A DNA stretch of 64,000 nt from Streptomyces spinosus (GTDB lineage Bacteria > Actinomycetota > Actinomycetes > Streptomycetales > Streptomycetaceae): positions 62,001 to 126,000 of the forward strand of contig NZ_JAINRC010000021.1 in NCBI RefSeq assembly GCF_020400655.1. Reading direction: 5' to 3'. Positions 1 through 8,304 of this stretch are shown one piece after another. The notes below the pieces were generated by a model, which searched no databases, was not told the origin of the DNA, and was given only the letters and a program-made list of their open reading frames with translations. The translations under genes and the position numbers were made by a program. The stretch's first letter is position 1, and every line of letters starts with the position of its first letter.

Positions 1-2
1 CC

Positions 3-644
3 GGCTTCGCCCGGTTCTGGTCCAACAGCCTGCTGGTCACCGTCGGCGCGGTCCTGCTCTCCCTCGTCATCGGCTGCGGCGCGGCGTTCGCCGTGGCCCG
101 GATGCGGTGGCGCGGACGCCGACAGTTCGTCCTCGCGGTCTTCGTCGCCCAGATGGCGCCCTGGGAGTCCCTGATCATCCCGGTCTACATCATCGCCCGC
201 GACACCGACATGCTCGACCGGCTCCTCACCCTCACCCTGGTCTACTTCATGGTCACCCTGCCGTTCACCACCATCGTGCTGCGCGGCTTCATCGCCACCA
301 TCCCGCCGGAGCTGGAGGAGGCGGCGCGGGTCGACGGCTGCACCCGGTTCGGGGCGTTCCGGCGCATCGCCCTGCCGCTGCTCGCGCCCGGCCTGATGGC
401 CACCTCGCTGTTCGGCTTCATCACCGCCTGGAACGAGTTCGCCTACGCCAACTTCCTCATCATCAAGAACCAGGACAACCGGACCCTGCCGGTGTGGCTC
501 TCCTCGTTCAAGAACACCTTCGGCACCGACTGGGGCGCCACCATGGCCGCCTCCACTCTCTTCGCGCTGCCCGCCCTGGGCGTCTTCCTCCTCCTCCAGC
601 GCCACGTCACCTCGGGCCTCGCCTCCGGCGCCGTCAAGGGGTGA
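3..644 (+). CDS. Carbohydrate ABC transporter permease (MalG type), 5' end outside window
   Basis: This is the C-terminal part of an inner-membrane sugar ABC permease; the frame is open from base 3, so the start lies upstream of the window. Hydrophobic segments alternate with short loops, and the EAA loop that contacts the ATPase is clear (EEAARVDGCTRFGAFRRIAL). The protein ends with the usual last membrane helix and a short basic tail. The family is about 280 aa, so roughly a quarter is missing. The next gene, a GH20 hexosaminidase 97 bp downstream on the same strand, suggests that imported substrates are amino-sugar oligosaccharides; that link is inferred from position only. Confidence 0.9.
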   Translation, partial: GFARFWSNSLLVTVGAVLLSLVIGCGAAFAVARMRWRGRRQFVLAVFVAQMAPWESLIIPVYIIARDTDMLDRLLTLTLVYFMVTLPFTTIVLRGFIATIPPELEEAARVDGCTRFGAFRRIALPLLAPGLMATSLFGFITAWNEFAYANFLIIKNQDNRTLPVWLSSFKNTFGTDWGATMAASTLFALPALGVFLLLQRHVTSGLASGAVKG

Positions 645-741
645 ACACCCGCCCCGGCCGAAACCGAGCACTCCGCGCACCCGACCCAGGCGCACCCGTG
701 CACCGCACCCGCCCGCGCCCCCACCCGGAAGGCCGCCGCCC

Positions 742-2322
742 GTGTCCTCACCCCGCCGCGAACAGACCCTCCTGCCCCGGCCCACCCGGTACGCCCCCCG
801 CTCGGGACACTTCACCCTGGACGCCGCCACCACCGTACGCGCCACCCCCGAGGCCCGGGGCGCCGCCGACCTGCTGCGCACCCTCCTCGGCCCCACCACC
901 GGACTGCCCCTGGCCCCCTCGCCGGACGGCGCCGTCACCCTCGCCGTCGACGCGGGGCTCCACGGCCTCGGCGAGGAGGGCTACGGACTCACCGTCTCCC
1001 CGCACTCCGTCCTGCTGCGCGCCGCCACCCCCACCGGCCTGCTCCGCGGCGTCCAGACCCTCCGCCAGCTCCTGCCGCCCGAAGCACTCGCCCGCGCCAC
1101 CCCGCGCCCCGAGCGCTGGGAGCTGCCGTGCACGGAGATCACCGACCTGCCCCGCCACGAGTGGCGCGGCCTGATGATCGACGTCGCCCGCCACTTCCAC
1201 GACATCGCGACCCTGCGCCGCCAGGTCGACCTGCTCGCCCTGCACAAGCTCAACGTCCTCCACCTCCACCTCACCGACGACCAGGGCTGGCGGATGCCCG
1301 TCCCCGCGTACCCCCGTCTCACCTCGGTCGGCGGCCACCGGGCCGAGTCGATGATCGGCCCCGACGGTTCCACCCGCTTCGACGGCCGCCCCCACGGCGG
1401 CGCCTACACGCGTGCCGAACTCACCGGCCTCGTCGCCTATGCGGCCCGCCGCGGTGTGACCGTGATGCCGGAGATCGGGATGCCCGGCCACGTGCGCGCC
1501 GCCCTCGCCGCCTACCCCCACCTCGGCAACCGCCCCGACCGCGCCCTCGACGTGTGGACCCGCTGGGGCGTGTGCGACACCATCCTCGGCGTCCACGACG
1601 AGGTCCTCGACTTCTACCGCGCGGTCCTCGCCGAGGTGATGGACGTCTTCCCCTCGCCCTACGTCCACCTCGGCGGCGACGAGTGCCCCACCACCGAGTG
1701 GGAACGCAGCCCCGCCGCCCGCGCCCGGGCCGCCGCCGAAGGGCTGCCCACACCCGCCGCGCTGCACGGCTGGCTCCTCGGCCGGGCGGCCACGTACCTC
1801 CTGGAACGCGGCCGGCGCCCGGTCGGCTGGGCCGAGAACGGCACCCGGCTCCCGCCCGGCTTCACGGTGATGAGCTGGCGCGAACCCGGCCACGCCGCCG
1901 CCGCGCTGCGCCGCGGCCACGACGTCGTCCTCACCCACCACCGCACCACGTATCTCGACTACGCCCAGGACGCCGCCTCCGACGGGCCGTTCGTCCAGCC
2001 CGGCCCGGTCGTCGACCTGCGCGCCGTCCACGGCGGCGACCCCCAACCGCGCACCGGCACGAGCGGGGGGCGGGTGCTCGGCACCCAGGCGCAGATCTGG
2101 ACCGAGTTCGTCCCCACCGCCGCCCACCTCGACCGCCTCGCCTACCCCCGGCTGTGCGCACTGGCCGACCGGGCCTGGAGCGGACCCACCTCGTGGCCGG
2201 ACTTCACCGACCGCCTCGGAGCGCACACTCCCCGGCTGGACGCCCTCGGCGTCCGCCGTCACCCCACCCCTCTCGCGCCGCGCACCGACGCGGCGCCGGC
2301 CGGTACAGCGCCCTCCGCATGA
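742..2322 (+). CDS. Beta-N-acetylhexosaminidase, GH20
   Basis: 526-aa glycoside hydrolase family 20 enzyme that removes terminal GlcNAc or GalNAc from beta-linked oligosaccharides. An N-terminal alpha/beta domain (about residues 10-125) is followed by the TIM barrel. The barrel begins with EWRGLMIDVARHF and contains the family signature HLGGDE, whose Asp313-Glu314 pair is the expected polarising Asp and catalytic acid. No signal peptide is visible, so a cytoplasmic role on imported oligosaccharides is likely. Translation starts with GTG. Its place behind the sugar permease and ahead of a secreted GH16 protein fits a chitin or glycan utilisation unit. Confidence 0.92.
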   Translation: MSSPRREQTLLPRPTRYAPRSGHFTLDAATTVRATPEARGAADLLRTLLGPTTGLPLAPSPDGAVTLAVDAGLHGLGEEGYGLTVSPHSVLLRAATPTGLLRGVQTLRQLLPPEALARATPRPERWELPCTEITDLPRHEWRGLMIDVARHFHDIATLRRQVDLLALHKLNVLHLHLTDDQGWRMPVPAYPRLTSVGGHRAESMIGPDGSTRFDGRPHGGAYTRAELTGLVAYAARRGVTVMPEIGMPGHVRAALAAYPHLGNRPDRALDVWTRWGVCDTILGVHDEVLDFYRAVLAEVMDVFPSPYVHLGGDECPTTEWERSPAARARAAAEGLPTPAALHGWLLGRAATYLLERGRRPVGWAENGTRLPPGFTVMSWREPGHAAAALRRGHDVVLTHHRTTYLDYAQDAASDGPFVQPGPVVDLRAVHGGDPQPRTGTSGGRVLGTQAQIWTEFVPTAAHLDRLAYPRLCALADRAWSGPTSWPDFTDRLGAHTPRLDALGVRRHPTPLAPRTDAAPAGTAPSA

Positions 2323-2358
2323 CCCCCCACCCGATCCCGTCCCGGAGAGGACCGCACT

Positions 2359-3810
2359 GTGACAAGCAACGAGAACCGGCCCGCGGAACGCCGCCGCCGG
2401 CTGCGCACCGCCGCCGCGGCGGCCGTCGTCACGGCCCTCGGCGCCACCGCCCTGGCCGCACTGCCCGGCAGCGCCAGCGCCGCCGACACCCTGTCGGTGC
2501 AGTACCGCACCAGTGCCACCGGCGCCACCGCCGACCAGAGCGAGCCCTGGTTCAAGGTGAAGAACACAGGCAGCGGCTCCCTGCCGCTCAGCGAGGTCAA
2601 GCTCCGCTACTACTTCAAGGCCGACTCGGCCGACTCGGCCTACCGCTTCGCCTGCTCCTGGGCGGTCAAGGGCTGCGCCAACATCACCGGGACCTTCGGC
2701 ACCCTCGCCCATCCCACCGCGACCGCCGACCGCTATCTGGAGATCGGCTTCACCTCCGGCGCCGGCTCCCTCGTCCCGGGCACCGACACCGGCGACCTGC
2801 AATTGCGCTTCTACCAGGCGAACTGGCAGACCCTCCGACAGAGCGACGACTACTCCTTCAGCTCGGCCCAGACCGCTTACGGCGACTGGACCAAGGTCAC
2901 CGCCACCCGCGCCGGCGCCCTGGTCTGGGGCACCGCACCCGACGGCAACGCCCCCACCGACCCACCGACCACCCCGCCCCCGACCTCGCCGCCGCCCGGC
3001 GGCTCCGGCACCCTCTTCGACGACTTCAGCTACAGCTCGTACACCGACCCGAAGATCTCCGCGAACGGCTGGTCGGTCCGCTCCAACTCCGGCGGCCCCG
3101 GTGTGCCGGGCGCCACCTGGGACCCCTCGAAGGTCACCTTCAGCAGCAGTGCCGGCAACACGGTGATGACGCTGGAGACCTCCACCGACGGCACGGGCTC
3201 CGGCACCAAGCAGACCGAAGTGCTCACCAAGGCCACCAAGTTCAAGAACGGCACCTACGCGGCACGGGTGAAGTTCAACGACGCGCCCGTCTCGGGACCT
3301 GACGGCGACCACCTGGTGCAGACGTTCTTCACCATCAACGACCTCAAGGCGCCGATGGCCGACGACTACTCCGAGTACGACTTCGAGTACCTGCCCAACG
3401 GTGGCTGGGGCGAGCCTTCCAACATCCTCTACACCACGTCCTGGGAGACGTACAACCCCGACCCGTGGCAGGCGGTCAACCAGCACACCGAGGGCCGCCA
3501 GAGCTACAACGGCTGGCACGACCTGGTGCTGACCATCGACGACAGCACCATCAAGTACTACATCGACGGCCAGCTGTTCGGCACCCACGACGCCGCCTAC
3601 CTGCCCGAGCGCCCGATGTCGGTCAACTTCAACCAGTGGCTGATCGACCTGAACGGCCAGACCTCCACCACACCCCGCGCCTACCAGGAGCAGGTCGACT
3701 ACTTCCTGCACGTCAAGGACCAGGTGCTGACTCCGGCGCAGGTCAGCGCCAAGATCGCGGCGTACCGGTCGGCCGGCACCGCCTTCGAGGACACGGTGCC
3801 CGCGAGCTGA
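2359..3810 (+). CDS. Secreted CBM3-GH16-type glycan-active protein
   Basis: 483-aa exported protein. Residues 1-42 form an Arg-rich signal peptide ending near SASA. Residues about 45-193 resemble a family 3 carbohydrate-binding module, including the closing strand ending VWGTAP. A Pro/Thr-rich linker follows (about 195-215), then a jelly-roll domain of GH16 type. The catalytic motif is of the E-x-D-x-E form: Glu339, Asp341 and Glu343 in EYDFEYL, giving nucleophile, helper and acid/base. Substrate cannot be set from sequence; GH16 enzymes cut beta-1,3/1,4-glucans, galactans and related polymers. It starts 36 bp after the GH20 gene and is probably co-transcribed; a strong hairpin follows. Confidence 0.85.
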   Translation: MTSNENRPAERRRRLRTAAAAAVVTALGATALAALPGSASAADTLSVQYRTSATGATADQSEPWFKVKNTGSGSLPLSEVKLRYYFKADSADSAYRFACSWAVKGCANITGTFGTLAHPTATADRYLEIGFTSGAGSLVPGTDTGDLQLRFYQANWQTLRQSDDYSFSSAQTAYGDWTKVTATRAGALVWGTAPDGNAPTDPPTTPPPTSPPPGGSGTLFDDFSYSSYTDPKISANGWSVRSNSGGPGVPGATWDPSKVTFSSSAGNTVMTLETSTDGTGSGTKQTEVLTKATKFKNGTYAARVKFNDAPVSGPDGDHLVQTFFTINDLKAPMADDYSEYDFEYLPNGGWGEPSNILYTTSWETYNPDPWQAVNQHTEGRQSYNGWHDLVLTIDDSTIKYYIDGQLFGTHDAAYLPERPMSVNFNQWLIDLNGQTSTTPRAYQEQVDYFLHVKDQVLTPAQVSAKIAAYRSAGTAFEDTVPAS

Positions 3811-3844
3811 ACCGATGGCGCCACGCGGAAGTGCCGTACGACGA

Positions 3845-3887
3845 GGCCCCCGGCGGAGGGAGTGGGGCGATCCCTCCGCCGGGGGCC
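3845..3887 (+). terminator. Strong hairpin terminator after the GH16 gene
   Basis: Two perfectly complementary 17-base arms (3845-3861 and 3871-3887; core GGCCCCCGGCGGAGGG) enclose a 9-base loop, 35 bp after the stop codon. There is no long T run, as is common for actinomycete terminators. It closes the permease-GH20-GH16 unit. Confidence 0.85.
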
Positions 3888-3998
3888 CGCGTGATCGGGG
3901 TGTGTGGCGGGTGCAAAGCAGCCCGACCGCTGCGCGGCGCGCTCTTCGGATGGACGTGACGCCACCGGCCGAGGACGAGTCTCAGTCCGTCACTCCGC

Positions 3999-4130
3999 TC
4001 AGCGCTCCCAGGGATATAGCAGCCGGCCCGTCCGGGAGGAGCCGATGCGGAACTCGGTGCTCATCAGGGGGAAGACGGTGCCGCCGGCCCGGTCGAAGAA
4101 GACGTAGATGAACCCGGAGCACACAGAACG
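3999..4130 (-). pseudogene. Possible C-terminal gene remnant
   Basis: On the minus strand this stretch reads as a protein-like tail with normal composition (FFDRAGGTVFPLMSTEFRIG, ending LLYPWER and a stop), while upstream of it the frame has no convincing start or coding bias. It may be the 3' end of a lost gene. I do not recognise the family. The rest of the interval from 3888 to the kbaY stop holds nothing else I can name. Confidence 0.25.
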
Positions 4131-4203
4131 GGGGCGGTGCCCACGACGCACGGAACCCGTCACCGGCCAGGCGACATCAGGTGCGGGAGAGCTTCGGGCC
4201 CGC

Positions 4204-5055
4204 TCAGCCACTCACCACACCGAGAAGGACCCGGACCGTCTCCGCCATCGTCTCCCGGCCCTGGGCGACGTAGGGGCGGGGGTCGGTCAGGTCGGGCCGG
4301 GCCGCCAGCGCTTCACGGACCGCGCCGGTGAACGCGACGTTGAGAGCGGTACCGATGTTGATTTTCACGATGCCCGCCTGGACGGCTTGTCGCAGATCGT
4401 CGTCGCCGACGCCCGACGAACCGTGCAGCACCAGAGGTACGGGCACCGCCTCCCTCAGGCGTTCGATGAGCACGTGGTCCAGGGTCGCGGAGCGTTCAGT
4501 CATCGCGTGGCTGCTGCCGACGGCCACGGCCAAGGCGTCCACGCCGGTGTCCGCGACATAGCGCGCCGCCTCCTGCGGGTCGGTGCGCACCCCGGCCGCG
4601 TGGGCGCTCGCGGGTGCGTCGGGCTTGCCGCCCACATAGCCGAGTTCGGCCTCCAGCCACAGGCCCGCGCCGTGGGCCCACTCGGCCGCGGCGCGGGTGG
4701 CGGCGAGGTTCTCGGCGTACGGCTGCGCCCCGGCGTCGAACATCGCGGAGGAGAACCCCGCGTCGGCCGCCATCCGCAGCAGCCGCATGTCCGTCACGTG
4801 GTCCATGTGCAGTGCGACGTCGACGTCACAAGCCTTGCCGACCTCGGCCGCAGCCCGCGCGATCGGCTCGACCCGCCCGCCATGGAACCGTACGGCGTTC
4901 TCGCTGATCTGCAGGATCACCCCCGGGGCGCCCGCGGCGGCTGCGCCGGCGGTGATCGCCTCGGCGTGCTCCAGCGTGATCACGTTGAACGCCGCGACGG
5001 CCCGGCCCGCGGCGGCGGCCTTCGAGACGAGTTCGCGCGTGGGAACCAGGGGCAT
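4204..5055 (-). CDS. kbaY: Class II tagatose/fructose-bisphosphate aldolase (KbaY/GatY type)
   Basis: 283-aa class II, zinc-dependent aldolase that would split tagatose-1,6-bisphosphate into dihydroxyacetone phosphate and glyceraldehyde-3-phosphate. Visible signatures are HMDH (His83, catalytic Asp85, His86), GSSHAM (zinc ligand His183), LHGSSG (His211) and KINIGT (phosphate binding, about 231-236). Length fits the KbaY/GatY/AgaY subgroup. It is the last gene of the minus-strand amino-sugar set, 96 bp after the permease gene. The matching KbaZ subunit is encoded upstream, which favours tagatose- over fructose-bisphosphate. No tagatose-6-phosphate kinase of PfkB type is seen nearby. Confidence 0.88.
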   Translation of the reverse strand: MPLVPTRELVSKAAAAGRAVAAFNVITLEHAEAITAGAAAAGAPGVILQISENAVRFHGGRVEPIARAAAEVGKACDVDVALHMDHVTDMRLLRMAADAGFSSAMFDAGAQPYAENLAATRAAAEWAHGAGLWLEAELGYVGGKPDAPASAHAAGVRTDPQEAARYVADTGVDALAVAVGSSHAMTERSATLDHVLIERLREAVPVPLVLHGSSGVGDDDLRQAVQAGIVKINIGTALNVAFTGAVREALAARPDLTDPRPYVAQGRETMAETVRVLLGVVSG

Positions 5056-5151
5056 GAGGGTGTCCCCCTCGCTTTCATGTCGGTTCGGTGAGCACGGGCC
5101 GGTGTCGGCCCGTACCCTTACGCGGTTCGGTCGGTACGGATATGTGGGTGA

Positions 5152-6102
5152 TCAGGACTTCTGCAGGGCCGGACTCACGTCCGCGCCATCGTCCGCCGCC
5201 CCCGGGGCCACGGAACTCTCGCCGCTCTTCTCGTCGCTGTAGACCATCAGGGTCGAGCCGGCGAGGGCCAGCACGATGCCGAGGGTGCCCCATACGGTGG
5301 GAAGCGTTTGGTAGACCACCAGGGACAGCACGATGGTCAGCACCGGTGCCAGTGCGTTGGTGACGGGGGCGACCACCGTGGCCTTGCCCCGGCTGAACGC
5401 CATGACCAGGAACAGCGCGCCGACCGCGTTGAGGACCTGCGTCACCGCGGTGAGCGCGGGCGCCTGCCACGGGGCATCGGACGGGAAATCGCCCATCATC
5501 ACGAACGCCACCGGCACCAGCAGCAGCCCGCTGATGGTCATCCAGCCGAAGGTCGTCGCGTCGTTGATCCCGACCACCGCGGCCTTGCGCATGCAGAACG
5601 CCTGCACGCCCCAGGCGACGCAGATCAGGATGGCCATCAGCAGCCACGGGCCGTGCGAGTTCGAGTCGTCCTTGGTGCTGGGAATGCTGAGCAGCACGAT
5701 CGCCGCGAGCGCCGCGACGACACCCACGAGGGCGAGTCGGTTGATCCGCTCACGCAGCAGCGCCATCGCCATGAGGACGGTGACCACCGGGGAGAGCGAG
5801 ACCAGGGGGAAGATCAGGTACGCCGGGCCGTTGGCGAGCGCGTAAAACAGCAGCAACTGTCCGCCCGCGCCGGTCAGTCCCGCGATCAGCCCGTACACGG
5901 CGGCGATCGGTCGGCGGTCGAAGGTGTTGCCGCGCATCGCGACATATGCGGGGATGAGCATCGTGAAGGCCCAGATGATGTAGATCATCTCGTTGGGGTA
6001 GCCGTACCTGCTGTTCGGTTCGCTGGAGAAGGCGCCCCACACACCCCAGAACAGGACCAGCAGCGATGCGTACACGATCCAGCTCTTTGTGCCTCTGTTC
6101 AT
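5152..6102 (-). CDS. EamA/DMT-family permease, candidate amino-sugar transporter
   Basis: 316-aa inner-membrane protein with about ten hydrophobic helices in two repeats, the layout of EamA/DMT transporters, and a hydrophilic C-terminal tail. The start ATG overlaps the stop of the preceding kinase gene by 4 bp, so the two are translationally coupled. It is the only transporter in the operon, which otherwise encodes sugar phosphorylation, deamination and aldol cleavage. I infer that it brings in the unphosphorylated sugar, taking the place of the PTS found in enterobacterial aga operons. The substrate is not proven; export of an intermediate is the alternative. Confidence 0.82.
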   Translation of the reverse strand: MNRGTKSWIVYASLLVLFWGVWGAFSSEPNSRYGYPNEMIYIIWAFTMLIPAYVAMRGNTFDRRPIAAVYGLIAGLTGAGGQLLLFYALANGPAYLIFPLVSLSPVVTVLMAMALLRERINRLALVGVVAALAAIVLLSIPSTKDDSNSHGPWLLMAILICVAWGVQAFCMRKAAVVGINDATTFGWMTISGLLLVPVAFVMMGDFPSDAPWQAPALTAVTQVLNAVGALFLVMAFSRGKATVVAPVTNALAPVLTIVLSLVVYQTLPTVWGTLGIVLALAGSTLMVYSDEKSGESSVAPGAADDGADVSPALQKS

Positions 6103-7091
6103 CGGTCGTCCTCTCCTGGGGCAGGGGTCCCTGGGGCCGTGCGCAGCGCGTCGAGCGCGGGCCGGTCGAGCGGGGTTCCAGCGAGTTTTGCCGCGTACAG
6201 GGCGGCGCCTACGACAGGCTCGTAGAGAGGGTGTCGTAGCTCATAAGGGGTAAAACGGTTCTTGAGGCCGGAGGCGAACGCCTCCAGAACCGTGTGGGCG
6301 CCGAAGGTGCCGCCGGAGTAGGAGACCGGTACGGTCTCGTCCGGGCCGAACTCCAACCGCTCTCGGGTGACTTCGACGAGCAGGGCTAGTTCCCGGCCGG
6401 CGTCGGTGAGGATCTGCGTGGCGACCTCGTCGCCCAGAGCGGCTGCCTCGGCAACCGAGCGGCTGAGCGCGGCGATCCGGCTCCGGTCGCCCTGCCACTG
6501 GTTGTGGACGACGTCGATCACGTCGAGGTCGGACGCGAGATCCAGGTGGCGCCGGAACACCTCGGCCAGGGGGCCCTCGGGGAGCCGCCCGTCGGCCATC
6601 CGCGAGAAGGCGTTGAGGCCCCGGACCGCGATCCAGTGCGCCGATCCCTCGTCGCCGAACATCTCGCTCCAGCCACCGATGCGCACACCCCGGCCCAGTC
6701 GCTCGCCGTAGGTCATCGAACCGGTGCCGCTGATGACGTTGATGCCGTCGACCGCGCCCAGCGAACCCGCCCAGCCGCAGACCATGTCGTTGTCGCAGGC
6801 ATAGCGGTCGTGCCCGAGCACCGCTCGCGGGGCCGCGTTCAGGACGGGCAGATCGCGGGCCGCCTCCCCATAACCGGGCAGCCCGAAAAAGGCGTACTCG
6901 ATGTCGGCAGGGGTCAGCCCGGCCTTTGCGCAGACAGCTTCGGCGCCTTCCTTCAGCACACGCTCGACGAGCTCGATGCCGTGGGAGAAGTAGTACGAAC
7001 TTGCCGCCTGCGCTCGCGCCACGACTTGTCCGGACCGGTCGACCATGCAGAACGCGGTTTTCGTACCGCCGCCGTCGACACCTAGGAACAT
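6099..7091 (-). CDS. BadF/BadG-family N-acetylhexosamine kinase
   Basis: 330-aa ASKHA-fold sugar kinase related to eukaryotic-type N-acetylglucosamine kinase. The phosphate-1 loop DGGGTKTAF lies at residues 6-14, and the second ATP loop is visible in ISGTGSMTYG. It would phosphorylate GlcNAc, GalNAc or galactosamine at O6 with ATP. The gene lies 49 bp after agaS and overlaps the permease gene by 4 bp. In this operon it supplies the phosphorylation that a PTS would otherwise give. GalNAc or galactosamine as substrate is inferred from AgaS and KbaYZ, not from active-site residues. Confidence 0.88.
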   Translation of the reverse strand: MFLGVDGGGTKTAFCMVDRSGQVVARAQAASSYYFSHGIELVERVLKEGAEAVCAKAGLTPADIEYAFFGLPGYGEAARDLPVLNAAPRAVLGHDRYACDNDMVCGWAGSLGAVDGINVISGTGSMTYGERLGRGVRIGGWSEMFGDEGSAHWIAVRGLNAFSRMADGRLPEGPLAEVFRRHLDLASDLDVIDVVHNQWQGDRSRIAALSRSVAEAAALGDEVATQILTDAGRELALLVEVTRERLEFGPDETVPVSYSGGTFGAHTVLEAFASGLKNRFTPYELRHPLYEPVVGAALYAAKLAGTPLDRPALDALRTAPGTPAPGEDDR

Positions 7092-7140
7092 CGTTGTACC
7101 TCCGTCCGGCGCCCTCGAACCGCGCCGTCGATGCCTTGGA

Positions 7141-8304
7141 TCAGCTGTGCAAGGAGTGCAGGGTCACGCCCTGCACCACGCGGTTGACCTCACCCGAGGG
7201 GAACGGATTGTCGGGCCGCAGGCCCCGGGCCAGAGAGGCACGCAGGGCGATGAGCTGGGCGTACACCACGGCGGACAGCGCCAGGGCGACATCCTCGACG
7301 CCATCGAGGTCCGGCAGCGGCCAGGCGTCGGTGCCTGTGCCCTCCGTTCCCGCGCCGGAGTCCGCGGTGACCGTGACGACGCTGCCGGCGGGCAGATGCC
7401 CGCGCAGCTCCGCACAGATGTCCTGGTCGTACTTGCGGGTGTACGGGTCGTTCGACATGTACACCACCGCGACCGAACGGTCGTTGAGCACCGCCTTGGG
7501 ACCGTGCCGGAATCCCAGCGAGGATTCCGCGACGGCCATCAGCGTCCCACCGGTGAGTTCGAGCACCTTCAGCGCCGACTCCTCGGCGAGGCCCTTCAGC
7601 GGGCCGCTGCCGAGGAAGACGATCCGCTCGGGCGCGCTCTCCAGGAGGGCGCCGACGGTGCGGTCGACAGCGCTGCTGTCGGTGATCGACTCGGCTGCCC
7701 GGGCCAGGCGTTCGGCGACGCCGTCGTAGGCACTGCCACCCAGGGCGAGCAGTGCCGCGAGTGTCATGCACGTGAAGCTCGACGTCATGGCGAAGCCGCG
7801 GTCGTTGGACCCGGGCGGCATCAACAGCACGTAGGACTTCGGCAGCTCCGCGTGTTCGCGTGCCAGGCGGCCCTGCTCGTTGCAAGTGATCACGAGGTGG
7901 TGCACCTCGGAGAGAACCTGGTCGGCCAGCGCGGTGGCGGCCACGGACTCGGGGCTGTCGCCCGACCGTGCGAAGGAGACCAGCAGTGTGGGCACGTCCT
8001 CGGCGAGACAGCCGCGGGGGTCGGCGACGAGATCCGTGCTGGCAACCGCGTCGACGCGCCGTCCCAGACGCCGGGCCAGGGCGGGCTGGAGCACCTGGCC
8101 GGCGAAGGCGGACGTGCCGGCACCGGTGAGTACCACGCGCAGATCGCCGCGGGCGACGAGCGGACGCAGGAAGGCGTCCAGTGAGTCCCGCGAGGCCGAG
8201 ACGATCCGGTCGACCTCGCGCCACAGCGCGGGCTGCTGGGCGATCTCGCGGACGGTGTGGGCAGCGCCGTCGTCCAAGGACAGCGTGCCGGAGGGCGTGG
8301 TCAC
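7141..8304 (-). CDS. agaS: SIS-domain galactosamine-6-phosphate deaminase/isomerase (AgaS)
   Basis: 387-aa protein with two SIS domains, the size and layout of AgaS. AgaS converts D-galactosamine-6-phosphate to tagatose-6-phosphate and ammonia. The first SIS domain contains VVLTGAGTSAFAG and a phosphate-binding SFARSGDSPES; the second contains FLGSGPLKGLAEE and ESSLGFRHGPK. I chose the GTG at 8304 because it overlaps the kbaZ stop as GTGA and gives the family length. The same frame is open to 8607, but that extension is an Arg/Pro-rich shadow of kbaZ. An acetylated substrate would need a deacetylase encoded elsewhere. Confidence 0.9.
   Translation of the reverse strand: MTTPSGTLSLDDGAAHTVREIAQQPALWREVDRIVSASRDSLDAFLRPLVARGDLRVVLTGAGTSAFAGQVLQPALARRLGRRVDAVASTDLVADPRGCLAEDVPTLLVSFARSGDSPESVAATALADQVLSEVHHLVITCNEQGRLAREHAELPKSYVLLMPPGSNDRGFAMTSSFTCMTLAALLALGGSAYDGVAERLARAAESITDSSAVDRTVGALLESAPERIVFLGSGPLKGLAEESALKVLELTGGTLMAVAESSLGFRHGPKAVLNDRSVAVVYMSNDPYTRKYDQDICAELRGHLPAGSVVTVTADSGAGTEGTGTDAWPLPDLDGVEDVALALSAVVYAQLIALRASLARGLRPDNPFPSGEVNRVVQGVTLHSLHS

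Noticed and set aside
748..3711. 987-codon open frame on the minus strand opposite the GH20 and GH16 genes
   Set aside because: It is antisense to two clear genes, is Gly/Val/Ala-rich without domains, and arises from the high GC content.
742..3810. GH20 and GH16 genes as part of the GalNAc operon
   Set aside because: They are on the other strand, closed by a strong terminator, and lack the TGGTAT operator; only a functional link is possible.
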